This document shows positions 53,022 through 62,579 of a stretch of 64,000 bases of DNA, one piece after another. Under the pieces are notes generated by a model. That model was not told where the DNA came from, did not search any database, and was given only the letters and a program-made list of their open reading frames with translations. The position numbers and the translations under genes were made by a program. The stretch lies in assembly GCA_029573725.1 (NCBI GenBank), contig JAKQDQ010000018.1, positions 1-64,000 on the forward strand, in the 5' to 3' direction. This DNA is from Verrucomicrobiota bacterium (lineage in GTDB: Bacteria; Verrucomicrobiota; Verrucomicrobiia; Limisphaerales; JADLHS01). Each line of letters begins with the position of its first letter. The stretch's first letter is position 1.

Positions 53022-54935
53022 ATGGCGAAGAGCACGACATTTTTGGCGGCGGATTTTGGCGCCGGCACGCTGAAGCTGGCTGAGTTCGAAGTGAACGAAG
53101 CCGGCGGGCTGGTCTTCAGGAACTACATCCTGAAACCGCTTGGCCTGCAGGGGGCGCAGGAAACGCGCCGGGAAGAGCTGGTGGTCAAGAAGTTGCAGGA
53201 AGCCATTGCCGAACTGGATCTCAAATCCAAGGAGATCAATGTTTGCGCCCCGGGTTTTCATGTTTTTTCCAAATTCGTGAAGCTGCCCCCGGTGGATGCC
53301 GGCAAAGTCACGCAAATCGTCCAGTACGAGGCGCAGCAAAATGTCCCTTTCCCGCTCGCCGAGGTTGTTTGGGACTATCAGATTTTGGGCGCCACCGCCG
53401 GAGGGGAGTTGGAGGTGTTGCTGGTGGCCATCAAGTCGAACATCGTGGATGGCTTGTTTCGCACCACGGAAGCCAGCGGCCTGAAACTGAATATCTGCGA
53501 TGTTTCGCCCGCGGCGCTGTGCAATGCCTTCCGGTTCAGCTATGGCGAGCCGGAGGAATGCACCATGTTGCTCGATATCGGGGCCAAAACCAGCAACCTG
53601 GTGATGTTTGAGAAGGGGAAGGTGTTTGCGCGCAGCATCAATCTCGGCGCGAACGCCATCACCCAGGATTTTGCCAATGAGTCGAAGCTGAAGTTCGACG
53701 CCGCCGAGAAGATCAAGATCGAGCAGGGCTTCGTCAGCCTGGGGGGGGCGTACGAAGAGCCGGAAAATCCGCATCAGGCCGCCATCTCGAAGATTGCCCG
53801 GCAGTTCATGACCCGGTTGCACATCCAGGTCAATCAGACGCTGCAATTCTATCGCGGCCAACAAGGCGGCGGCGCACCCCAGCGCCTGTATCTGGCGGGA
53901 GGCGCTTCCATCATGCCCTACACGGCGCAGTTTTTCGCGGAAAAGCTCAATGTCCCGGTGGAGTACTTCAATCCGTTCCGCAGCATTCAAATTGATCCGG
54001 CGGTCAACCTGGAGGGGCTTTCCAAGGTGGCGCATGCGTTGGGTGAGGTGGTGGGATTGGGCTTGCGGAATCTCGCCAACTGTCCGGTGGAGTTGAATCT
54101 GATCCCGCAGAGCACCCTGCGGGCGCAGAGTTTCAACGAAAAGAAACCGTACCTGATTGCCACGCTGGGCAGTCTGGCCTTGATGGCGTTGGCGGTGGGC
54201 TTTTTGTTCAACAAACTGGCCAGCATCAAGGAGGAAAAGTTGAATGAACTGCAGCCCAAGCTGGACGTGTTGAAGAACAAGGACCAGTTGTTCAAGCGGG
54301 AATACGGCAAGGTGAAGAAGCTCATGGACGAAGCCACGCAATACGGGGACTGGCTGGCGGAGCGGGCGCTCTGGCCGCAGGTCCTCGAGGAAATTCGTGG
54401 GGCGCTGATCCGAACCGAAAGCATCACCGAACAGGAGTTTGGGACGGACACCGGCGTGTGGGTGGAGAAGATCAATTCCTTCAGCCCCATTGGCGCGGAC
54501 CCCAACGCGGCGGCGAGCGCGTTGAGCGCCATGAACCCGGAGCGACCCACGGGATTTGCCGGGGGAATGGACCCCCGGATGGCCGAGCGTTATCGCCGCT
54601 ATGCGCCGGCGCCGATGGGCGCGGAACGCTTTGCCGAAGGCCCGATGCCCATGCCGGACGCGGCGGCCGGCGGCGCGGTGGACGGGACGGGCGAAGCAAA
54701 GACGAATCAGGTGGGAACGATCAAGCTGGAATGCCGCGGGGTCAGCCTGCGCAACATCAACCCCGCCGCAGATCAACGCATCGTCTTCGAATTCCACAAA
54801 CAACTGGCCAACACCAACAGCACGGTGGTGGATGCGGAAGGCACCAAACTGGACCCGCAAATCATCCAGGATGATGCCACGGGCACGTTCACCTTTGGCC
54901 TGACCCTGTCCTTGAAACGACCGTTGAGTTTGTAA
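53022..54935 (+). CDS. pilM: PilM-PilN fusion protein (Amuc_1101-like)
   Basis: A 637-residue protein. The first 370 residues are an actin-like PilM (FLAADFGAGTLKLAEFEVNE; LLDIGAKTSNLVMFEKGKVF; RLYLAGGASIMPYTAQFFAE). It then has one membrane helix (PYLIATLGSLALMALAVGFL, about residues 382-402), a coiled coil (about 405-445) and a periplasmic region like PilN, including a Pro/Met-rich linker (about 510-560) and a C-terminal beta-rich part. In standard type IV pilus systems PilM is cytoplasmic and binds the tail of separate PilN; here the two are one chain. Akkermansia has a similar protein, Amuc_1101. It starts the operon. Confidence 0.85.
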   Translation: MAKSTTFLAADFGAGTLKLAEFEVNEAGGLVFRNYILKPLGLQGAQETRREELVVKKLQEAIAELDLKSKEINVCAPGFHVFSKFVKLPPVDAGKVTQIVQYEAQQNVPFPLAEVVWDYQILGATAGGELEVLLVAIKSNIVDGLFRTTEASGLKLNICDVSPAALCNAFRFSYGEPEECTMLLDIGAKTSNLVMFEKGKVFARSINLGANAITQDFANESKLKFDAAEKIKIEQGFVSLGGAYEEPENPHQAAISKIARQFMTRLHIQVNQTLQFYRGQQGGGAPQRLYLAGGASIMPYTAQFFAEKLNVPVEYFNPFRSIQIDPAVNLEGLSKVAHALGEVVGLGLRNLANCPVELNLIPQSTLRAQSFNEKKPYLIATLGSLALMALAVGFLFNKLASIKEEKLNELQPKLDVLKNKDQLFKREYGKVKKLMDEATQYGDWLAERALWPQVLEEIRGALIRTESITEQEFGTDTGVWVEKINSFSPIGADPNAAASALSAMNPERPTGFAGGMDPRMAERYRRYAPAPMGAERFAEGPMPMPDAAAGGAVDGTGEAKTNQVGTIKLECRGVSLRNINPAADQRIVFEFHKQLANTNSTVVDAEGTKLDPQIIQDDATGTFTFGLTLSLKRPLSL

Positions 54936-54936
54936 C

Positions 54937-56052
54937 ATGGAGTGGATCAAACGAAATCTGATTTTTGTCGTTAGCGCGGTGGTTGCGTTGATTCTGCTCG
55001 GGGCCGCTGGTTGGTATGGATACTCGGGTTTCAACAACAACTCCGTGAAAAAAGAGGCCATTACCACGGCCTACGGCGAATTAAATGAATTGTACCGCGC
55101 CAAGCCTGCACCCGGAGACGGGAAAAAGGTGGACAACATCAAAATGGCGAAGGAGCAGCAGCAGGAGGCGGACGCCTTTCTCACCAACCTGACCGCTTAC
55201 CTGCAGGAAATCCCCGCCATCCCGGCAAAAACGGGCGTCACGGGCCAGCGTTTCTCGGCCGCCCTGCAGGAAACGATCAGCCAGTTGCAACGTGAAGCCA
55301 CCAACAACAGCGTCATCGTTCCGCCGGGATACAAATTCTCGTTTTCCCAACAGGCATCCCTCGTGCAGTTCGCTCCGGGCACCTTGGACGCCCTGGCGGT
55401 GCAGCTGGGCGAGGTGAAAGCCATCTGCGACATCCTTAACGAGGCCAAGATCAATTCCCTGACCGAAGTCCGCCGGGAACGCGTCCCGGGCAATCCCGAC
55501 GATTTGAAGGGGCCGGTCACGGATTACATTGACAAAAAATCCATCACCAATGATCTGGCGGTTGGCAGCTTTTACGAGATCACTTTCCAAAGCTTCACCC
55601 CGGAACTGGCGGCCGTCCTCACCGGTTTCGCGCGTTCCCCGTACGGTTTGGTGGTCAAAGCAATCAATGTTGAGCCGGCGACGGCCACGTTGCTGAACGA
55701 ACTGATGCCGACCCCGGGGATGCCGGGGTATGCGCTGCCGCCGCAGCCCTACGCGGCCCCGGGGGGGCCGGCCGCACCGGGGTATCAGCCGATGGTCCGT
55801 TCGGAAATGCGGATGGGGATGGGGGTCGGAGGGGGAGGGGCTGAAGGGCGAATGAGCCGGTATGGCGGTGCGGGCCAGATGGCCCCACGCTACGCCCAGG
55901 TGCCGCAAGCCCAGCCGATGCCCGCGCAACCGTATTACGCCAATCCAGCGCTGGTCGCCCCCAAATCGGGGACACAACCGTTTTTAACGGAGAAGCAGTT
56001 GAAGGTGACCTTGTTGGTCGAAGTGCTCAAACTTCTTCCCGCGAAATCGTAA
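54937..56052 (+). CDS. PilO-like inner-membrane protein, Amuc_1100 family
   Basis: A 371-residue protein with a single N-terminal helix (NLIFVVSAVVALILLGAAGW), a helical periplasmic stalk (about residues 30-150) and two small alpha/beta domains (YEITFQSFTPELAAVLTGFA; LKVTLLVEVLKLLPAKS). A Gly/Pro/Met-rich linker lies between them. The layout and the strand-helix pattern resemble Akkermansia Amuc_1100, a pilus-cluster outer-membrane protein; direct residue identity looks low, so the call is by architecture and place. It starts 1 bp after pilM. Confidence 0.75.
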   Translation: MEWIKRNLIFVVSAVVALILLGAAGWYGYSGFNNNSVKKEAITTAYGELNELYRAKPAPGDGKKVDNIKMAKEQQQEADAFLTNLTAYLQEIPAIPAKTGVTGQRFSAALQETISQLQREATNNSVIVPPGYKFSFSQQASLVQFAPGTLDALAVQLGEVKAICDILNEAKINSLTEVRRERVPGNPDDLKGPVTDYIDKKSITNDLAVGSFYEITFQSFTPELAAVLTGFARSPYGLVVKAINVEPATATLLNELMPTPGMPGYALPPQPYAAPGGPAAPGYQPMVRSEMRMGMGVGGGGAEGRMSRYGGAGQMAPRYAQVPQAQPMPAQPYYANPALVAPKSGTQPFLTEKQLKVTLLVEVLKLLPAKS

Positions 56053-56056
56053 CGGC

Positions 56057-56848
56057 ATGGACTTGCTCAAGAAACATTACGAAAAAATCATTCTGGGCGG
56101 GGTGCTGTTGATGCTGGCCCTGGGGGCCGCCTGGTTGCCGCTCAAGATCGGCAGTGAACGGGACGAGCTGCGGCAGGAGGAGGACCGGATCATCAACCAG
56201 CCTGCCAAACCCTTGGAGCCGCTCAATTTTGTCACCCAACAGACGCGCATCACCGATTTGCGGATGGCCACGGTGCTGGATCTGACCTCCTCCAATCACG
56301 TCCTCAATCCGATGCATTGGGAGAAGGGGGCGGATGGGCGCATCGTCAAAATCAAAACCGGTGAAGAAACGGGTCCCAAGGCCCTGGTAGTAACGAAGCA
56401 AACCCCTCTCTATCTGAAAATTGCCCTGGAAGGAGTGAATGCGACTGAAACCCCGCCACGCTACGCGATCAGTGTCGAGCAAGAGGCCGCGCTCGACCGT
56501 CGGAAGCGCGGGCGGAAAACGGTTTTTGCCACCTTGAACAACAAGACGGACGACTTCGTGATCCGTGAAGTTCGCGGGTCCGCCGACAATCCGGAATTGG
56601 TGCTGGAACTGGCGGAGGACGGCGGCACCATCACCCTGTCCAAGGACAAACCGTATCAGCGTGTGGACGGGTATATGGTGGATTTGAAATATCCCCTGGA
56701 GAATCGCGCACCCTGGGTGGGGCAGCGGGTGGGCTCCGCCCTCAAGTTTGGCGGGGAAGATTACATTATCGTTGCGATTACGAAGAATGAAGTTGTAGTC
56801 TCCGCCAAGTCTAACCAGAAAAAGACGCCGATCCCAATCCAGTTGTGA
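56057..56848 (+). CDS. Probable PilP-like pilotin/alignment protein (Amuc_1099-like position)
   Basis: A 263-residue protein with one N-terminal membrane helix (YEKIILGGVLLMLALGAAWL), a variable middle and a C-terminal beta domain (WVGQRVGSALKFGGEDYIIV, then AITKNEVVVSAKSNQKK) that looks like the PilP/GspC homology region, which binds secretin N-domains. No lipobox is seen, unlike classic PilP. It starts 4 bp after the PilO-like gene and precedes the secretin, the order PilM/N-O-P-Q. The name is an inference from fold pattern and order. Confidence 0.65.
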   Translation: MDLLKKHYEKIILGGVLLMLALGAAWLPLKIGSERDELRQEEDRIINQPAKPLEPLNFVTQQTRITDLRMATVLDLTSSNHVLNPMHWEKGADGRIVKIKTGEETGPKALVVTKQTPLYLKIALEGVNATETPPRYAISVEQEAALDRRKRGRKTVFATLNNKTDDFVIREVRGSADNPELVLELAEDGGTITLSKDKPYQRVDGYMVDLKYPLENRAPWVGQRVGSALKFGGEDYIIVAITKNEVVVSAKSNQKKTPIPIQL

Positions 56849-56910
56849 CCAGTTTTGCAAACGTCCGAGTAACAATTTCCGCATTTGTGATTAAAACCAG
56901 AAGTCATCTC

Positions 56911-59604
56911 ATGACAAAAGCCGCTGCCATTAAAATTCTCGCCGCCGTGCTCGTTGCCACCGCATTTTCGGCCACCGTCGTTGTCGGCGCCGAGACGGAT
57001 GCTGCCATTTCGGAAGCCGTCCGCCGGGACGCCAACAAGATTCTGCTTGTGCAGAAACTGGAGGAGGCCAGTCGCGCCGTGGCCAATCGCGATCTGGGCA
57101 ACGCCGCCAAACTGTACGACGCGGCCGTGTCGCTGGTGGATCAGATCGGGGCGGTCAATTGCGAACTGGAAGCGGGCGAAGCCATTCGCGGGTTTGCCGG
57201 CGTGCGGCTGCAGCTGGCGGAACTGGCGCGGAAGCGCGGGGATTTCCGCGAGGTGGACGTGCAGTTGAACCGGATTCTCAAGGTGGACCCCAAAAATTCC
57301 CAGGCGCTGCTGGCCAAACAGCAAAACGACAAAACTTTGCGCGAACTGCGGGGACAAATTCCCACCGATGCGGCGGTGTCCGAGGCCCGGAAGGGGCAGG
57401 AAGCCCTGGTGGAATCCAATACCCACGTGCAAAATGCGCGGGTTCTGTTGGAATCCGGCCGTCTGGATCAGGCGGAGGCGGAATTGGATCAGGCGCTGCA
57501 ACTCGTTCCCGGCAATCCCTCCGCCTTGCGCTACAAGGAGCTGCTGCGCAATCAACGCTACCAGATCAGCTTGTCCCATAAAAACCGGGACAATGGCGAG
57601 AAAATCCTGGAAGTGGTGAATACCTATGCCGACCGTAAAGACCGGGACCGGCTGCCGGTGCCCAATCCGTATAATCGTGTGGATACCGTTCATACCGGCA
57701 AAGGGCGTCAGGCGATTTACGAAAAGTTAAACAGCATCAAATTCGACATATTTCCCCCCGAAGGTTCCCCGGATTCCCTGCCGCTGAGTGAAATTGTGCG
57801 GATCCTCGGTCAGGAGTCGCCAAAGCGCGACCCGAATAAGGAGGGGGTCAACATCATGATTGATCCGACGCGTCCCGCCCAGGCGGCGGCGACGGCCGTG
57901 CCCATGATTGATCCGGCGACCGGTTTGCCCCTGCCGCCTCAACCCAGCAGCGAGGAGGAGGTGGATGTGGGCTCCATTAACGTGCGCTTCGGGTCACCCC
58001 TGCGGCGGGTAACCTTGAATCAAGTGCTGGATGCCATTACCACGGTGGCGGAACGTCCGCTCAAGATTTCCTATCGGGAGTACGCCATTTACCTCTCCTT
58101 GAAGGGCCAGGAAACGACGCCATTGTTCACCCGCCAATTCGATTTGGATCCCAACACGTTTTATCAAGGGCTGGTCAATGTGACTGCTGAATACTTGGAT
58201 ATTGCCTCGCAAAGCAGCGGCGGGGGCGGCGGCGGCGGGGGTGGCGGCGGTGCCAGTGGGCAATCTTCCTACATCATTCCCCGCGTGAGCGTTACCGGAC
58301 AGACCAGCTCCATTGGCGGTCAGGGCGGTGGTGGAGGTGGCGGCTCGCAGCAACAATTGGGAGGGGGAATTCCCGGGATCACGACCACCAACAGCATGGA
58401 GGCCGTTTCCGCGACCGCCCGGCAGTTTTTCTTCAACCTCGGCATCAACCTTGATCCCGCGCTGGGCAAGAGCGTGTTTTTCAATGACCGCAAGGGCATC
58501 TTGCTGGTCCGGGCGACCGCCGAAGAACTGGATCTGATCGAGCAGGTGATCCGGGTGATGAACGTCGCTCCGCCGCTGGTGAACATCAAGACCCGGTTCA
58601 CCGAGATTTCGCAGAACGACAGCAAGGCCCTGGGTTTTGACTGGTTCCTGGGCAATCTCATGGTCGGCAACAAGTCGGCGCTCTCCGGCGGCACCCAGCC
58701 CTCGTTTACCGGCAGTCCGTCGCAGGCGAATCCGGGCGGCTTCTTTCCCGGCACCGGACCGTCCGGCATTATCCCGCCGTCGGCCGGCGACCAGCTTTTG
58801 TCGGGTGGTTTGCGCAACACGTTCGGCACGGATGCCACGGACATCCCCGCCTTGGCCAGCTTTACGGGGATTCTGACGGACCCGCAGTTCCGGGTGGTGC
58901 TGCGGGCCATCGAGCAGCGGGACGGCATTGAGCTGCTGAACGAAGGGCAAATCACCACCTTGAGCGGTCGTCAGGCGCAAATTCAGGTGGTGGAAGTCAA
59001 AACGATCGTTACAGGCGTGGATCAGAGCCAGGGAAACCAGGGCGGCGTGGCGGCCACTTCCGGCAGCGGCACCGTGAATCAGGCGGTGGCAGCGACCTTC
59101 CAAACGCCCAACACGTCGCCGGTGCCGCTCGGGCCAGTGATTGATGTGTTGCCCACGGTTTCTTCCGATGGCGTCACGATTCAAATGGCCATCATTCCCA
59201 CCTACACCGAATTTGTGGGTTATGACCTGACGACGGCGCAGTCGTTTGTGCCGACGGCCATCACCGGGACCGGCGCCACCCTGGCGGGCACCTTGCCGTT
59301 GCCCGTCTTCCGGGTGCGGCAACTGGCGACCAGCTGCATTGTCTGGGATGGTCAGACGGTGGTGCTGGGGGGGTTGATTTCCGATACGGTAACCAAGCAG
59401 AAGGACAAGGTGCCGTTTCTGGCCGACATTCCGCTGATGGGCAAATTGTTCACCAGTGAATCCTCCCAGACCAAGAAGAAGAATCTGGTGATTTTCGTCA
59501 CTCCCCGGATCATTGACCCTGCCGGCAATCCGGCTCATGCGGATAACGAATTACCCTTCGCACAAGGGGCGACGCCGCAGATAAACAGTGCGGCGATGCG
59601 GTAG
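56911..59604 (+). CDS. Secretin of a type IV pilus/type II secretion-like system (Amuc_1098-like)
   Basis: An 897-residue outer-membrane secretin with a signal peptide (MTKAAAIKILAAVLVATAFS). Its N-terminal 190 residues form TPR-like helices (NRDLGNAAKLYDAAVSLVDQ; LESGRLDQAEAELDQALQLV). Secretin N-domains follow (SINVRFGSPLRRVTLNQVLD; ILLVRATAEELDLIEQVIRV), with Gly-rich linkers around residues 440-510. The C-terminal secretin barrel ends in CIVWDGQTVVLGGLISDTV, VPFLADIPLMGKLFTS and KKKNLVIFVTPRIID. It should form the pore for the PilM/N-O-P complex. I chose the ATG at 56911, which starts the signal peptide; an upstream frame exists. Confidence 0.9.
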   Translation: MTKAAAIKILAAVLVATAFSATVVVGAETDAAISEAVRRDANKILLVQKLEEASRAVANRDLGNAAKLYDAAVSLVDQIGAVNCELEAGEAIRGFAGVRLQLAELARKRGDFREVDVQLNRILKVDPKNSQALLAKQQNDKTLRELRGQIPTDAAVSEARKGQEALVESNTHVQNARVLLESGRLDQAEAELDQALQLVPGNPSALRYKELLRNQRYQISLSHKNRDNGEKILEVVNTYADRKDRDRLPVPNPYNRVDTVHTGKGRQAIYEKLNSIKFDIFPPEGSPDSLPLSEIVRILGQESPKRDPNKEGVNIMIDPTRPAQAAATAVPMIDPATGLPLPPQPSSEEEVDVGSINVRFGSPLRRVTLNQVLDAITTVAERPLKISYREYAIYLSLKGQETTPLFTRQFDLDPNTFYQGLVNVTAEYLDIASQSSGGGGGGGGGGGASGQSSYIIPRVSVTGQTSSIGGQGGGGGGGSQQQLGGGIPGITTTNSMEAVSATARQFFFNLGINLDPALGKSVFFNDRKGILLVRATAEELDLIEQVIRVMNVAPPLVNIKTRFTEISQNDSKALGFDWFLGNLMVGNKSALSGGTQPSFTGSPSQANPGGFFPGTGPSGIIPPSAGDQLLSGGLRNTFGTDATDIPALASFTGILTDPQFRVVLRAIEQRDGIELLNEGQITTLSGRQAQIQVVEVKTIVTGVDQSQGNQGGVAATSGSGTVNQAVAATFQTPNTSPVPLGPVIDVLPTVSSDGVTIQMAIIPTYTEFVGYDLTTAQSFVPTAITGTGATLAGTLPLPVFRVRQLATSCIVWDGQTVVLGGLISDTVTKQKDKVPFLADIPLMGKLFTSESSQTKKKNLVIFVTPRIIDPAGNPAHADNELPFAQGATPQINSAAMR

Positions 59605-59660
59605 TGGAACACCGCCGGAAGGGGAGAACCGGTCGGGGGAGGAAATGAGAAAGGCCTTGC

Positions 59661-60542
59661 GTGTCCCGCCTCCTGGTAGTTGACGGTCACGCTTATGCCT
59701 ATCGCGCATTTTACGCGATTCGTTCTTTGAGAATGCCGGACGGCCGGCCCAGCAACGCCATTTACGGCTTTGTGAAGATGCTCGGCAAGATCCGCGCCGC
59801 GCTGCGTCCCAGCCACGCGCTGGTGGCCTGGGATGGTGGACTGAGCCCGGAGCGGCAGCAGACGCTGCCGGGTTACAAGGCGCAGCGGCCGGAAATGCCG
59901 GAGGATCTGCAGGGGCAACTGGATGAAATCACGCGCTATCTGGAGGCGGTGGGGGTGGCCAGTTATTGCGAAACGGATGTGGAGGCGGATGATTACATTG
60001 CGCGAGTGGTCCGTGAGGGGGGCCGCCGGGGAGTGGATGCGGTGATCGCCAGTTCCGACAAGGATTTCATGCAATTGGTGGGCCCGGGAGTCGGCTTGCT
60101 GAATCCCAATGACAAAACGGAAACGATTTGGTCGTCCCAGCAGGTGGAAGCCAAAACCGGCGTGCGTCCGGAGCAGATTGTGGATTGGCTGAGTCTGACG
60201 GGCGATTCGGTGGATAACATTCCCGGAGCGCCGGGGATCGGACCAAAAACTGCCACGGGGCTGTTGCAGCAGTTTCAGAGTGTTGATGAGCTTTACCGGC
60301 GGATCGCGGAAGTGCAGCCACGGCGGGTGCGGGAGGGCTTGCAGGCGGCGGAAGCGGAGGTGCGGCGGAATCAGCGCCTGGTGCGGTTGAATCCCGAAGT
60401 CGGGCAGCCGGTGGACTGGGAAGCATTGCGGGAAAAAGCGGCGGATCGCGGGAAGCTGGCGGAGTTGTATCGTGAGTGGGGTTTCCGTTCCCTGCTGGCG
60501 GAGTTGTTGAAAGCGGGGCCGGCGCAGCCCGAGCTGATTTGA
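59661..60542 (+). CDS. Stand-alone 5'-3' exonuclease (PolA N-domain/ExoIX type)
   Basis: A 293-residue structure-specific nuclease (FEN-like). It starts SRLLVVDGHAYAYRAFYAIR with the first metal-binding Asp, has the acidic cluster in CETDVEADDYIARVV and ASSDKDFMQLV, and the helix-hairpin-helix IPGAPGIGPKTATGLLQQF. It removes RNA primers or flaps. Polymerase domains are absent, so it is either an ExoIX-like protein or a split PolA. The start is GTG at 59661, with AAAGG 6-8 bp upstream; no in-frame ATG lies close. Confidence 0.88.
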   Translation: MSRLLVVDGHAYAYRAFYAIRSLRMPDGRPSNAIYGFVKMLGKIRAALRPSHALVAWDGGLSPERQQTLPGYKAQRPEMPEDLQGQLDEITRYLEAVGVASYCETDVEADDYIARVVREGGRRGVDAVIASSDKDFMQLVGPGVGLLNPNDKTETIWSSQQVEAKTGVRPEQIVDWLSLTGDSVDNIPGAPGIGPKTATGLLQQFQSVDELYRRIAEVQPRRVREGLQAAEAEVRRNQRLVRLNPEVGQPVDWEALREKAADRGKLAELYREWGFRSLLAELLKAGPAQPELI

Positions 60543-60684
60543 GGGTGGCAGTGCCGGCGGGGATTGACCGACTGGTTGTTGGAACGTGGATGGGCGTGAA
60601 GTGATTCAAGTGGTATTCGTTCGAATCCCGTGCGAACGTCGGGACATTGATAAATGCAGAGACGGGTTGGTTTTGAAAATCGTT
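60543..60684. other. Spacer with a small hairpin
   Basis: Contains the inverted repeat CGTTCG...CGAACG around 60615-60640, which resembles a tRNA T-arm by chance. No tRNA can be folded and no promoter is clear. Confidence 0.3.
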
Positions 60685-62568
60685 ATGGCCATTTTGTTTA
60701 AGATACGGCGAGGCGGCATTGCTGCCGGATTGAGCCTGCTGGCCTGGTCGGCCTGGGCGCTGCCCGGGAACTACACCATTGAAGGCGGCGAATACAAGCC
60801 GGCCGGCACTTTGCTGGGCGCCCAAACCCAAGGTGGGATCAGTATCCGGCCTGCGGGCGGCTACCTGGTCTGGCGGGATAACATCACCGATGGCGAGGGC
60901 ACCGGAATCAGCGCGCGCAAACTGGATGGCAGCTTGACCGGGACGTTCAGCACGTTCCGGGTCAACCAACTCGGGGAGGAAGACCAGGAGAACCCGCAAG
61001 TCACCCTGCTGCCCGACGGGGGCGCGGCCTTTGTCTGGCAGGGCGGCAAACAGGGGGATCAGCATATTTACGGTCGCGTCCTGGGGGCGGATGGCTTGTG
61101 GGCGACGGATGATTTCCTCGTGAGCACCACCACCAACGTCCCGCAGCGCGACGCCTCCATCGCCACCTTGACCAATGGCAGTGTCGTGGTGGCCTGGGCC
61201 AGTGCGGGGCAGGTGTCCGCCGGCAGCATGCAGGATGTCTATTTCCAGATTCTGCTCCCCTCCGGCGCGAAATATGGCGGCGAAGTTCTGGTCAATTCCG
61301 AATACACCTCGTTTAATCAGCGCTCGGCCCGCGTGGCGGCACTCAGCGATGGTCGCTTCGTGATCGTCTGGGTCTCCGAATTGCGTCGCTTCGAGAACAG
61401 CGTGGATATTTACGGGCGGATTTTTTCGGCGTCCGGGGCGCCGGCCTCGGGGGAATTTTTGATCAATACCGGCTCGAATGTCTGTGCGAATCCCGCGGTG
61501 GCGGCGGCGCCGGATGGTGGTTTTGCCGTGAGCTGGTCGGAGATGGATTTGCACGGTGCGGACAATCGCTGGGACATTTATGCCCGGCCCTTTGCGGCGA
61601 ACCTCATGGGAGGCACAACCCGTCGCGTGAACACTTACACCGTGGGCGATCAGGTGGACTCCCGGATCGGTGCGTTGCGCGGGGACTATCTGGTGGCCTG
61701 GACCAGTGTGGGCCAAGACGGATCGCGGGAGGGAGTTTACGCCCAGTTCCTGCAGGCGGACGGGACTCTCCACGGGAACGAGTTCCGCGTGAACAGCACA
61801 ACGGTCAACCAGCAGATGATGCCCGTGGTCGCCTCGGACGGGGCCGCCCGCTTCGTGGTGGCCTGGTCCGGTTATGTCGGGGGCGGGGCGAACATGGATT
61901 TACATCTCCAACGTTATGTGAACACGGATCACCCGCTCAATCCGCCGGGCGCACCGATTATCAGCGTCCTGGACACCACCCGACTGGCCCTGTCCTGGCC
62001 GACGGTGGAGGGAATAGCGGTGGCCAGTTACGAGATTTACATGGACGACGGGGCGGAGGCCACCGCGGTGACAACCAACAATTTTTGGACGGCCACCGGG
62101 CTGGCGGCCAACAGCACCCATCGCTTCCGGCTGGCGTATGTGTTGTCGGACGGGCGGCGCTCCCCCCTGTCGGCGGCCGCCACCGGCACCACCTACGTTT
62201 ACCCGTTTGACTGGTACGGGATCCCGGCGGATTGGATGTTCGCCAAATTCGGCGCGAACATGAATGCGTGGCCCACCGCGGATGCGGACAGTGATGGGGA
62301 TGGAGCTTCCAATCTCCTTGAATTCCTGCAAGGGACGGACCCGATGGATCCGCACAGCGTTCTGAAGTACCATTTACGGCTCACCGAACAAGGTGTTTTC
62401 CTTGATTGGAACACGCAACCGGGCCTGCTGTATCAGGTGCAGTCTGCGCCGGCGCTCAATGGAACGTGGGCGGACTTGGGGGGGCCGCGGTTTGCGGCGG
62501 GCACCAATGATTCGCTGTTCGTCGGCCGGAGCAGCGGCGGGTTCTATCGCATTGGACGCGTTCGCTAA
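60685..62568 (+). CDS. Secreted protein with beta-propeller-like repeats, FN3 and Ca-binding motif
   Basis: A 627-residue exported protein with signal AILFKIRRGGIAAGLSLLAW. Residues 40-410 carry repeats with the pattern 'vvaW....g....iygr.f...G' (RFVIVWVSELRRFENSVDIY; GFAVSWSEMDLHGADNRWDI), which suggests a beta-propeller. An FN3-like module (ISVLDTTRLALSWPTVEGIA) and a Ca-binding Asp-rich loop (ADADSDGDGASNLLEF) follow, then the C-terminal tail GGFYRIGRVR. I chose the ATG at 60685, which opens a signal peptide. The function may be adhesion or polysaccharide binding; no catalytic motif is seen. Confidence 0.75.
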   Translation: MAILFKIRRGGIAAGLSLLAWSAWALPGNYTIEGGEYKPAGTLLGAQTQGGISIRPAGGYLVWRDNITDGEGTGISARKLDGSLTGTFSTFRVNQLGEEDQENPQVTLLPDGGAAFVWQGGKQGDQHIYGRVLGADGLWATDDFLVSTTTNVPQRDASIATLTNGSVVVAWASAGQVSAGSMQDVYFQILLPSGAKYGGEVLVNSEYTSFNQRSARVAALSDGRFVIVWVSELRRFENSVDIYGRIFSASGAPASGEFLINTGSNVCANPAVAAAPDGGFAVSWSEMDLHGADNRWDIYARPFAANLMGGTTRRVNTYTVGDQVDSRIGALRGDYLVAWTSVGQDGSREGVYAQFLQADGTLHGNEFRVNSTTVNQQMMPVVASDGAARFVVAWSGYVGGGANMDLHLQRYVNTDHPLNPPGAPIISVLDTTRLALSWPTVEGIAVASYEIYMDDGAEATAVTTNNFWTATGLAANSTHRFRLAYVLSDGRRSPLSAAATGTTYVYPFDWYGIPADWMFAKFGANMNAWPTADADSDGDGASNLLEFLQGTDPMDPHSVLKYHLRLTEQGVFLDWNTQPGLLYQVQSAPALNGTWADLGGPRFAAGTNDSLFVGRSSGGFYRIGRVR

Positions 62569-62579
62569 GGAAAGTTTTT

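Noticed and set aside
60600-60645. tRNA T-arm-like sequence (GTTCGAATCCC)
   Set aside because: No acceptor or anticodon stem can be paired around it, and no CCA-like end lies at the right distance.
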